A stretch of DNA of 64,000 nt, taken from an uncultured Carboxylicivirga sp. (GTDB lineage Bacteria; Bacteroidota; Bacteroidia; Bacteroidales; Marinilabiliaceae). Positions 19,565 through 28,005 of this stretch are shown here, piece by piece (within the stretch, counting starts at the first letter, position 1; every line of letters begins with the position of its first letter). A program made the position numbers and the translations under genes. A model generated the notes under the pieces. That model saw only the letters and a list, made by a program, of their open reading frames with translations. It made no database searches and was not told the DNA's origin. The stretch covers positions 5,828,001-5,892,000 of the forward strand of contig NZ_OY771430.1 in NCBI RefSeq assembly GCF_963674565.1, written 5' to 3'.

Positions 19565-21028
19565 ATGATGAATACAAGTTCTCATAAGCTCTCTGTTGTC
19601 GAAAAAATCGGGTATAGTCTCGGTGATCTGGCAGCCAATCTGGTTTTTCAAACCCTGATTACCTATTTAGCTTATTTCTATACCGATATTTACGGTCTTG
19701 AAAACAACGATGCCTCAGTAATAATGCTTGTTGTTGGTTTGGTTGCAGCCTTTATGTTTAACCCGATCATTGGTGCATTAGCTGACCGAACAAATTCTAG
19801 ATGGGGAAAGTTTCGACCATGGATTTTATATACATCGGTTCCAATGGGAGTAGTGGCATTATTAGCCTTTACAACGCCCGACTTCGCATACCAGGGTAAA
19901 CTGTTTTATGCTGCAGCAACCTATACGTTATTATTGTTGTTGTATGCGGGGAGCAATTTACCCTATTCAGCTTTGAGTGGTGTAATTACAGGTGATATGG
20001 GTGAGCGTAACAGTATCTCTTCTTATCGTTTTGTGGCGGTGATGTTTGCTCAGTTTTTCGTGCAGGTTTTTATGTTGCCAATTATCGAATATGCAGGCGG
20101 GGGCAATAAAGCAGCAGGAATGGAGGTAGTAATGACCTGGTTGGCTATTACTGGAACTATTATGTTGATTATTACCTTTTTTACAACCAAAGAACGAATT
20201 GTTCCCAAACCCGAACAAAATTCAACTCTAAAAGAAGATATCTCGGATCTTGTAAAAAACAGACCTTGGATCATTATGCTCACGGTGACCATTCTTATTT
20301 TTATCACCCTGGCAATGAAGGGAGGAGCGTATGTTTATTATTTTAACAACTACGTTGATACAATTGCGTTAGAAAAATTCATTCAACCCATTCTGAAGGT
20401 TTTATCTGCTATCGGACTCAACTTCTTTGGCTCTGATCCAACTTCTGCGGGTTTCGGACTATTTAATGCTGGTGGTATCATCTTTATGATTGTGGGTATT
20501 TCTTTTTCTAAAAAACTGGCCGACAAATATGGTAAACGGGATGTGTATATAAGTGGACTGTTTGTTTCAACCTTGTTCATTCTTGCTTTTTATGTTTTTC
20601 CCACACAAAGTGTGGTACTAATGTTTACATCTCAGATTTTTCACGGTTTCTTTTACGGTATTACCATTCCAATTCTTTGGGCAATGATTGCCGATGTTGC
20701 AGATTATTCCGAATGGAGAAATAACCGCCGAGCTACAGCTATTATATTTTCTGCCATGATGGTTGGTTTAAAAGCCGGATTGGCAATTGGTGGAGCATTG
20801 GTTGCCTGGATTCTTGGTTTGTATGGATATGTGCATAAAGAATTGTTGGATGCTGGTAGGGAAATTATTCAGCCCGAATCGGTTAGTGTTGGAGCAAAGA
20901 TGCTGGTTAGTGTTTTCCCATCAATTCCTTTCTTAGTGGCTACCGGATTGCTTTTCTTTTATGTAATTAATAAAAAAATGGAAGTGCAGCTCGAAAAAGA
21001 TTTGATGGCAAGGCGAAATGAAGAATAA
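19565..21028 (+). CDS. GPH-family (MFS) glycoside/pentoside symporter
   Basis: This 487-aa inner-membrane protein has about 12 hydrophobic segments. It opens with the GPH-type VVEKIGYSLGDLAANLVFQT and has NPIIGALADRTNSRWGKFRPW, the conserved cytoplasmic loop of the XylP/XynB/UidB group. Those relatives carry xylosides, xylo-oligosaccharides or glucuronides with a cation. It starts 8 bases after the esterase and precedes a GH10 and a cytoplasmic GH43, so it most likely imports xylobiose-type products or released aldouronic pieces into the cytosol. The start at ATGATG is ambiguous by one codon. Confidence 0.92.
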   Translation: MMNTSSHKLSVVEKIGYSLGDLAANLVFQTLITYLAYFYTDIYGLENNDASVIMLVVGLVAAFMFNPIIGALADRTNSRWGKFRPWILYTSVPMGVVALLAFTTPDFAYQGKLFYAAATYTLLLLLYAGSNLPYSALSGVITGDMGERNSISSYRFVAVMFAQFFVQVFMLPIIEYAGGGNKAAGMEVVMTWLAITGTIMLIITFFTTKERIVPKPEQNSTLKEDISDLVKNRPWIIMLTVTILIFITLAMKGGAYVYYFNNYVDTIALEKFIQPILKVLSAIGLNFFGSDPTSAGFGLFNAGGIIFMIVGISFSKKLADKYGKRDVYISGLFVSTLFILAFYVFPTQSVVLMFTSQIFHGFFYGITIPILWAMIADVADYSEWRNNRRATAIIFSAMMVGLKAGLAIGGALVAWILGLYGYVHKELLDAGREIIQPESVSVGAKMLVSVFPSIPFLVATGLLFFYVINKKMEVQLEKDLMARRNEE

Positions 21029-21068
21029 AAACAATAAAATAACAGTAATTCAATAAAACACAGACAAA

Positions 21069-22211
21069 ATGAAAAAGGTGAAATATAAACCATTATTACT
21101 TGTTCTTGCAGCGTTGCAATTGATTGCCTGTAACGGACCACAGCATGCAAATAAGGAAACGCTGAAAGATGCTTTTACTGGTAAATTCTATATTGGTACA
21201 GCTCTTAATGAATGGCAAATTACGGGTCGTGATACCGCTTCCTTAAATGTGGCAAAAGAACATTTTAATGCCATCGTTGCCGAGAATTGTATGAAAAGTG
21301 GAGAAATACAACCGGAAGAAGGAGTATTTGATTTTTCACTGGCCGATAAGTTCGTTGATTTTGGTGAGCAACACAACATGTTCATCACCGGTCATTGCTT
21401 GATATGGCATTCGCAGGCTCCTAGATGGTTTTTTACCGATAGCTTGGGAAATGATGTTTCACGTGAGGTTTTAATCGGCCGCATGAAAACACATATTGAA
21501 ACAGTAGTGGGGCGTTATAAAGGTAGAATTAAAGGTTGGGATGTAGTAAATGAGGCGATTGTTGAAGATGGCTCATTTCGTAAAAGCAAATTTTATCAGA
21601 TTGTTGGAGAGGATTTCATCAAGTTGGCCTTTCAGTTTGCCCACGAAGCCGACCCTGATGCAGAGTTGTATTACAACGATTACAACGAATGGTACCCAGG
21701 AAGGCGCGATGCAATAGTGAAAATGATTAAAAAGTTTAAGGCCGATGGAATACGTATTGACGGAATAGGTATGCAGGGACACATTGGTATGAGTGGTCCA
21801 TCTATCGAGGAATATGAAGAAGCGATTACAGCCTATGCCAATGAGGGCATGAAAGTAATGGTGACAGAATTGGATATGTCTATTCTACCCAATCCGCGTT
21901 TTGGCGATATAGGTGCTGATATATCCACAAATTTCGAATATCGCAAAGAAATAAACCCTTATGAAGATGGAATAGTTCCACTGGAAAAGCAAAATGAGTG
22001 GGATTCGCGCATGGTTGAATTTTTTAATCTGTTTTTAAAACATTCTGATGATATAACAAGGGTAACGCTTTGGGGTGTTAATGACAGAACATCGTGGAAA
22101 AACAATTTTCCGGTTAGAGGACGTACAGATTATCCTTTGTTATTTGACCGGGAAAATCAACCAAAATCCATAGTAGGAAAACTGATTGATTTGGCTAAGC
22201 AGACGAAATAA
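21069..22211 (+). CDS. GH10 endo-1,4-beta-xylanase, lipoprotein
   Basis: This compact 380-aa, single-domain GH10 enzyme has a lipoprotein signal (Cys21 in LQLIAC). The barrel includes FNAIVAENCMKSGEIQP, GHCLIWHSQAPRWFF, acid/base Glu162 in GWDVVNEA and nucleophile Glu267 in VTELDMS, and ends with WGVNDRTSW. It has no CBM, unlike the GH10 at 12582. In related systems such short GH10s are periplasmic or membrane-bound enzymes that cut imported oligosaccharides further, which fits its place beside the symporter (gaps 40 and 23 bases). Confidence 0.95.
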   Translation: MKKVKYKPLLLVLAALQLIACNGPQHANKETLKDAFTGKFYIGTALNEWQITGRDTASLNVAKEHFNAIVAENCMKSGEIQPEEGVFDFSLADKFVDFGEQHNMFITGHCLIWHSQAPRWFFTDSLGNDVSREVLIGRMKTHIETVVGRYKGRIKGWDVVNEAIVEDGSFRKSKFYQIVGEDFIKLAFQFAHEADPDAELYYNDYNEWYPGRRDAIVKMIKKFKADGIRIDGIGMQGHIGMSGPSIEEYEEAITAYANEGMKVMVTELDMSILPNPRFGDIGADISTNFEYRKEINPYEDGIVPLEKQNEWDSRMVEFFNLFLKHSDDITRVTLWGVNDRTSWKNNFPVRGRTDYPLLFDRENQPKSIVGKLIDLAKQTK

Positions 22212-22234
22212 GTATAACTTTAAAAATATTCAGA

Positions 22235-23203
22235 ATGAAAGAACCAAGATACCTTGTACCTCATTTATATACTGCCGATCCGGCTGTACATGTGTTTAAT
22301 GGCAAGTTATATATTTATCCTTCACACGACGTTGAGTCGGGCATACCCGAAAACGATAATGGTGATCACTTTGATATGCGCGATTATCATATCTTTTCAA
22401 TGGATGATATTGAAGGTGAAGTGACTGATCATGGGGTTGGTCTGGATGTAAAAGACATTCCATGGGCAGGCCGCCAGTTATGGGATTGTGATGCAGCCTA
22501 TAAAAACGGAAAGTATTATCTATATTTTCCATTAAAGGATCAAACCGACATTTTCCGCATTGGTGTAGCAATTAGTGATAAACCTGAAGGTCCTTTTATT
22601 CCCCAGGAAGCCCCAATGAAAGGAAGTTATTCAATTGACCCTTGTGTATTCGAAGATGAAGATGGTGTGCATTACATGTATTTTGGTGGTTTGTGGGGCG
22701 GACAATTGCAGCGATACAGAAAAAATAAAGCCATTGAATGCGGACATGAGCCTAATGACGATGAACCGGCATTGCCATCGAGGGTTGTGAAGTTGAGTGA
22801 TGATATGCTCGAGTTTGGCGAAGAACCCAAAGAAGTGATTATTCTGGATGAAAAAGGTGATGTAATTTCTGCAGGTGACCACGATCGCCGTTTTTTTGAG
22901 GCATCGTGGATGCACAAGTACCAGGGTAAGTACTATTTCTCCTACTCAACCGGAGATACTCACAAACTGTGCTATGCCATCGGTGATAATCCGTATGGGC
23001 CATTTATCTATCAAGGGATTATTTTAACGCCAGTAGTTGGTTGGACCACACATCATTGTATTGTTGAGTTTAAAGAGAAATGGTACTTGTTTTATCATGA
23101 TTGTGTTCCATCTGGTGGCAAAACCTGGTTACGAAGCTTAAAAGTAATTGAACTACAGTACGACAAAGGTGGTCAGATTGAAACTATCAATGGAATGATC
23201 TAG
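22235..23203 (+). CDS. Cytoplasmic GH43 beta-xylosidase
   Basis: This single-domain GH43 has 322 aa and no signal peptide, so a cytosolic location is likely. Catalytic residues are in place: base Asp15 in TADPAVHV, Asp135 in SIDPCVFEDEDG, and general acid Glu222 in RFFEASWMHKYQGKYY. The sequence resembles the GH43 subfamily-1 type, mostly beta-xylosidases acting on short xylo-oligosaccharides; the subfamily call is from memory of motifs. It ends the operon that also encodes the GPH symporter, giving a coherent import-then-cleave pair. A strong hairpin follows. Confidence 0.92.
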   Translation: MKEPRYLVPHLYTADPAVHVFNGKLYIYPSHDVESGIPENDNGDHFDMRDYHIFSMDDIEGEVTDHGVGLDVKDIPWAGRQLWDCDAAYKNGKYYLYFPLKDQTDIFRIGVAISDKPEGPFIPQEAPMKGSYSIDPCVFEDEDGVHYMYFGGLWGGQLQRYRKNKAIECGHEPNDDEPALPSRVVKLSDDMLEFGEEPKEVIILDEKGDVISAGDHDRRFFEASWMHKYQGKYYFSYSTGDTHKLCYAIGDNPYGPFIYQGIILTPVVGWTTHHCIVEFKEKWYLFYHDCVPSGGKTWLRSLKVIELQYDKGGQIETINGMI

Positions 23204-23242
23204 TTTTATCTATGCAATGAAATTAATAAAGGAGTAAAGCTG

Positions 23243-23290
23243 AAACCTTCTAATCTAAGCGACTTTAATGGTCGTGGATTAGAAGGTTTT
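23243..23290 (+). terminator. Long hairpin terminator after the GH115-GH43 operon
   Basis: AAACCTTCTAATC (23243-23255) pairs perfectly with GATTAGAAGGTTT (23277-23289). An inner GCGAC/GTCGT pairing leaves a 7-base loop. The T tract is short. The remaining ~290 bases up to the next GH43 gene show no gene or clear motif. Confidence 0.75.
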
Positions 23291-23583
23291 GTATATCATA
23301 AGGTTTAATTGTCATCATAACTTTATTATACTCTTTCTGATATATGTTCTCCTTAATAATTCTTTAGCAATAATTGTACGTGGTCAATGTTTTCTTCAAA
23401 CGAAATATCCGAAATTATAGATGGAATATCTAGGATTTAAATAGTAACCTCTTTCTATCAATTAGTTTTACTCCAAATGAGGTTTGTGTATTTGGTAAGA
23501 TAGATATTCAATACTTCAATTAAAAGCTTCGGCCAATGTGGCTTTCTGAATAATAATTTGTAATAAAAAAAATATTGTAGACA

Positions 23584-25332
23584 ATGAAGAATACCCGGCA
23601 GACAATATGGACACTAATTGCAATACTAATGACTTTAAATGTATATGCGAAACAACCGGTGAAGAAAGATAAAGTGACGAATGCCCCAGTCTTTTCAGCC
23701 TTTACTTATGAGGGTACAGACGAAGTGTATAGTAACAACCCCTTAAAAGAGAATGAGTTTTATAATCCAATCCTGCAAGGCTGTTACCCCGACCCGGCCA
23801 TAGCTAAAAAAGGTGACGATTATTTTATGGTATGTTCATCATTTGCCATGTTTCCGGGTGTTCCAATTTTTCATTCTAAAGATCTGGTCAACTGGACAGA
23901 CCTTGGTGGAGTGTTAAACCGTGAATCACAACTTGATGTATCCGACTGTGGTATTAGTGCCGGAATATATGCCCCTGGTATTACCTATAACAGCTATAAT
24001 GATACTTTTTACATGATTACCACCGGATTTACTGGTGGATTGGGTAACTTTATTGTAAAAACCAAGGATCCTTTGAAAAAGAATTGGAGTGATCCAATCA
24101 AATTAAAATTTGATGGTATTGACCCATCGATCTTCTTTGATGATGACGGTAAGGCTTATGTTGTGCACAATGATGCTCCTGACCAGGGTAAAGAATTATA
24201 TGTTGGTCATCGTGTGATCAAAATTTGGGAGTACGATATTGAAAATGATCAAATAATTGAAGGAACCGATAAGATTATTGTAGATGGAGGTGTTGATTTG
24301 GCTAAAAAACCAATTTGGATTGAAGCACCGCATATTTATAAAAAAGATGGAAAATATTATTTGATGTGTGCCGAAGGTGGAACCGGAGGTTGGCACAGCG
24401 AAGTTATATTCAAAGCAGATAACCCCAAAGGTCCCTACATCCCGGCTCCTAGTAATCCAATTCTTACACAAAGGTATTTCAATAGAGTTCGTGAAAATAA
24501 AGTGGATTGGGCTGGTCATGCCGATATTATTGAAGGTCCTGATGGAAAGCATTATGGGGTGTTTTTAGCAATCCGCCCTAATGAAAAGCAGCGTGTAAAT
24601 ACCGGACGTGAAACGTTTATCTTACCCGTTGACTGGTCGGGTGAATGGCCTGTTTTTGAAAACGGATTGATTCCAATGGAGCCTAAATTACAACTACCAG
24701 AGGGAGTTGAGAATAAAACCGGACAGGGTGATTTCTTCCCAAATGGTAACTTTACTTATAAAGAGGATTTCTCAGGCGAACAATTAGATTACAGGTGGAT
24801 TGGATTAAGAGGACCTCGCGAGAATTTCTTAGAAAAGGCAGCTAGTGGAATTCGAATTAAACCATTTGAAAACAACATTAAAGAAGTGAAACCTACTTCC
24901 ACATTGTTCCATCGTCAAATGCATAAGAATTTTTCATATAGTGTTACCATGAGTTATAAGCCTAATAATGAAAAGGATTTGGCTGGTATTGTTTGTTTGC
25001 AAAACGAACATTCCAATTTTGTTTTTGGTATCACTAAGAAAGGAAATGATTTCTATCTGCTTTTGCAAAGAAATAGTAAACAACGTTTTGCAAAAGAAGT
25101 AAGTTCTGAAGTGATTGCTTCAACAAAAATTGACATATCAAAACCGATCGGTTTGCAAGTTTCGGCAAAGGGTGATAATTATGATTTTTCGTATTCAACC
25201 AACGGAAGTGATTTTACAAACGTAGGTGGAGTTGTATCGGGAGATATTCTATCAACAGATGTAGCCGATGGGTTTACCGGTTGTTTGTTAGGCTTGTATG
25301 CAACATCGGCTAATGATGCCATTGTTGATTAA
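23584..25332 (+). CDS. Exported GH43 beta-xylosidase/alpha-L-arabinofuranosidase with GH43 C2 domain
   Basis: This 582-aa protein has a signal peptide ending at LNVYAK (~23). The GH43 propeller has base Asp70 in GCYPDPAI, Asp180 in GIDPSIFFDDDG, and general acid Glu247 in WIEAPHIY. The C-terminal ~190 residues (DFSGEQLDYRWIGLRGPRE onward) are the PF17851-type sandwich. It is a clear paralog of the partial GH43 at the left edge, sharing FPGVPIFH, KPIWIE and YYLMCAEGGT. Expected to release arabinofuranose or xylose from oligosaccharides in the periplasm. It heads the GH43-GH3-GH97-GH95-GH31 block. Confidence 0.94.
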   Translation: MKNTRQTIWTLIAILMTLNVYAKQPVKKDKVTNAPVFSAFTYEGTDEVYSNNPLKENEFYNPILQGCYPDPAIAKKGDDYFMVCSSFAMFPGVPIFHSKDLVNWTDLGGVLNRESQLDVSDCGISAGIYAPGITYNSYNDTFYMITTGFTGGLGNFIVKTKDPLKKNWSDPIKLKFDGIDPSIFFDDDGKAYVVHNDAPDQGKELYVGHRVIKIWEYDIENDQIIEGTDKIIVDGGVDLAKKPIWIEAPHIYKKDGKYYLMCAEGGTGGWHSEVIFKADNPKGPYIPAPSNPILTQRYFNRVRENKVDWAGHADIIEGPDGKHYGVFLAIRPNEKQRVNTGRETFILPVDWSGEWPVFENGLIPMEPKLQLPEGVENKTGQGDFFPNGNFTYKEDFSGEQLDYRWIGLRGPRENFLEKAASGIRIKPFENNIKEVKPTSTLFHRQMHKNFSYSVTMSYKPNNEKDLAGIVCLQNEHSNFVFGITKKGNDFYLLLQRNSKQRFAKEVSSEVIASTKIDISKPIGLQVSAKGDNYDFSYSTNGSDFTNVGGVVSGDILSTDVADGFTGCLLGLYATSANDAIVD

Positions 25333-25372
25333 TATTTGTTTGAGAAAGAAATGAGTACTTAAATAATTATCA

Positions 25373-27970
25373 ATGAATTACATTAGGAAAATTTTAGTGG
25401 CGGCTTTGCTTTTCTCTGCTTTATCAGTGAAAGCCCAATTTCCATATCAAAATCCCAACCTGAGTTCTGAAGAACGGGCAAAAGATTTGATTTCCAGACT
25501 GACACTTGAAGAAAAGGCAACCCTGATGTGCGACCAGTCAGATCCGATTCCTGAATTAGGAGTAAAACGGTTCAACTGGTGGAGCGAAGCTCTGCATGGT
25601 TATGCGAATAATGATAGTGTTACGGTTTTTCCGGAGCCCATTGGAATGGCAGCCTCTTTCAACGATAAATTATTGTACCATATATATGATGCAGTTTCGG
25701 ATGAAGCGAGGGCAAAGTATCATCAATGGATACGAGCCGGTAATGAAAATAAACGTTTCTTAAGTCTATCGGTTTGGACGCCTAATGTTAATATTTTTCG
25801 CGACCCTCGCTGGGGGCGTGGACAAGAAACTTATGGGGAAGACCCATACCTTACTTCACGCATGGGGGTTGCAGTAGTAAAAGGATTACAGGGACCTGAA
25901 GATGCAAAATATTGCAAATTGCTGGCTTGTGCAAAACATTATGCTGTCCATTCAGGTCCCGAATGGAGTCGTCACGAGTTGAATTTAAATAATGTTAATC
26001 CACGCGAGTTGTATGAAACATATATGCCCGCTTTTAAAGCATTGGTTCAGGAGGCTGATGTCAGACAGGTGATGTGTGCCTATCAGCGATTAGATGATGA
26101 ACCTTGCTGTGGAAATACGCGTTTGTTGCAAAGAATACTGCGTGATGAATGGGGATTCAAATATTTGGTTGTATCAGATTGTGGTGCAATAACCGACTTC
26201 TTTACGACTCATAATGTATCTTCCGATGCTGTTCATGCTGCTTCTAAAGCAGTTCTCTCGGGTACCGATGTTGAATGCGTATGGGAGAATTACCCATTTA
26301 AGAACCTTCCCGAAGCTGTTGAGCGTGATTTGATAAAAGAGGAAGATATTGACAAAAGTCTGATGCGTGTTTTGGTTGGCCGTTTTGATCTTGGTGATTT
26401 CGATAATGATTCGATTGTACCTTGGGCGCAAATTCCTGCATCAGTTCTTAACAATGAGAAACATCGTCAGCTAGCCCTTGACATGGCAAGGCAAAGCATG
26501 ACTGTTCTGCAGAATAATAATAATGTTTTACCTCTGTCAAAGAAACATAAAAAGATAGCTGTTATTGGTCCTAATGCGAATGACAAACCTATGTTATGGG
26601 GAAATTATAATGGTATTCCTGTGCGTACCATTTCTATTCTCGATGGAATACAAACAAAAATTGCAGCAGACAAAATATTATATGATAAAGCTTGTGACCT
26701 GGCAGAAGACAAGGTAACCGTTAGTTACTTTGGTCAGTGTTCGGTTGATGGTAAACCCGGATTTAAAGCAACTTATTGGAATAATCCAAATCGAGAAGGT
26801 GATATTGTAACATCTCAGCAAATTGTAAATCCGATTAAGATGACCACTGCTGGTCAGCACGAATTTGCATCCGGTGTAAAGTTGGAGGGCTTTTCGGCTA
26901 TTTACGAAACCGATTTCGTTCCAAAGGTCAGTGAAGAAATTGTTTTTAAGGGTGGCGCAACAGGTTATTTTGAATTATTGGTTAATGGAGAAACAATCAA
27001 AAAGTATAACAACTGGAGAACGTTGCCATCACGAATGCCTTTTAAGGTTGAGGCCGGACAGAAATATAAAATTCAAATTCTCTATAATCAGTCAAATAAC
27101 TGGCAGGCTAATATTGAATTTGACTTTGGTAAAGAAATAGATGTTGATTATACAAACCTGATCAATAAGTTAAAAGGAGTTGATGATGTGATTTTTGTTG
27201 GAGGATTATCCGGTAACCTTGAAGGAGAAGAAATGCCGGTTAATTATCCGGGTTTTAAAGGTGGAGACCGAACAAATATCGAACTACCATCGGTACAGCG
27301 TAATTGTCTGAAGGCTTTGAAAGAAGCAGGCAAAAAAGTGATTTTCGTGAATTGCTCAGGATCGGCTATTGCATTGGCTCCTGAAACAGAGAGTTGCGAT
27401 GCCATTTTGCAGGCCTGGTATCCGGGCGAATCGGGTGGTCTGGCGGTTGCTGACGTGTTGTTTGGCGATTATAACCCTTCAGGAAAGTTACCTGTAACTT
27501 TCTATGAAAATTCGGAAAAGCTGGGGGATTTCGAGGATTATTCAATGAAAGGAAAAACCTATCGTTATACAACTGAAGCTCTGTTTCCGTTTGGGTTTGG
27601 TTTAAGTTATACTCAATTTACTATTGGAGAGGCTAAAGCAGACAAAAACAGTATTCAGCCCAATGAATCGGTTGAACTGTCAATTCCTGTATCCAATGTG
27701 GGGCAACGCAGCGGAACTGAGATTTTACAGGTTTATATACGCAAAGTCAACGATATGGATGGACCCCTTAAAAGCCTGAGAGCTTATGAACGGGTTGAAC
27801 TCGCAAAAGGCAAAACGGTCAAGGCTAAAATAGTATTACCTCCATCATCATTTGAGTTCTACGATTGGTCACAGAGAAAAATGACAGTTACCAAAGGTGA
27901 GTACGAAGTTTATTATGGAAATAGTTCAAAAGAGGAAGATCTAAAGAAAATTAGAATTTCCATTTTATAA
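25373..27970 (+). CDS. GH3 beta-xylosidase/beta-glucosidase with PA14 insert
   Basis: This 865-aa exported enzyme (signal ends ~LSVKAQ) has an N-terminal GH3 barrel with the nucleophile Asp269 in VVSDCGAITDF and the substrate loop KHYAVHSGPEWSRHELN. It also has an alpha/beta sandwich, a PA14 domain inserted at ~455-590 (FKATYWNNPNREG), and a C-terminal fibronectin-III-like domain. The motif WWSEALHGYAN near the N-terminus is usual in GH3 xylosidases. In this locus removal of single beta-xylose units from xylo-oligosaccharides is most likely. It lies 40 bases after GH43 and 35 before GH97. Confidence 0.94.
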   Translation: MNYIRKILVAALLFSALSVKAQFPYQNPNLSSEERAKDLISRLTLEEKATLMCDQSDPIPELGVKRFNWWSEALHGYANNDSVTVFPEPIGMAASFNDKLLYHIYDAVSDEARAKYHQWIRAGNENKRFLSLSVWTPNVNIFRDPRWGRGQETYGEDPYLTSRMGVAVVKGLQGPEDAKYCKLLACAKHYAVHSGPEWSRHELNLNNVNPRELYETYMPAFKALVQEADVRQVMCAYQRLDDEPCCGNTRLLQRILRDEWGFKYLVVSDCGAITDFFTTHNVSSDAVHAASKAVLSGTDVECVWENYPFKNLPEAVERDLIKEEDIDKSLMRVLVGRFDLGDFDNDSIVPWAQIPASVLNNEKHRQLALDMARQSMTVLQNNNNVLPLSKKHKKIAVIGPNANDKPMLWGNYNGIPVRTISILDGIQTKIAADKILYDKACDLAEDKVTVSYFGQCSVDGKPGFKATYWNNPNREGDIVTSQQIVNPIKMTTAGQHEFASGVKLEGFSAIYETDFVPKVSEEIVFKGGATGYFELLVNGETIKKYNNWRTLPSRMPFKVEAGQKYKIQILYNQSNNWQANIEFDFGKEIDVDYTNLINKLKGVDDVIFVGGLSGNLEGEEMPVNYPGFKGGDRTNIELPSVQRNCLKALKEAGKKVIFVNCSGSAIALAPETESCDAILQAWYPGESGGLAVADVLFGDYNPSGKLPVTFYENSEKLGDFEDYSMKGKTYRYTTEALFPFGFGLSYTQFTIGEAKADKNSIQPNESVELSIPVSNVGQRSGTEILQVYIRKVNDMDGPLKSLRAYERVELAKGKTVKAKIVLPPSSFEFYDWSQRKMTVTKGEYEVYYGNSSKEEDLKKIRISIL

Positions 27971-28005
27971 GTAATCAAATTATCTTAACTGTTTTAAGTA
28001 AAGGG

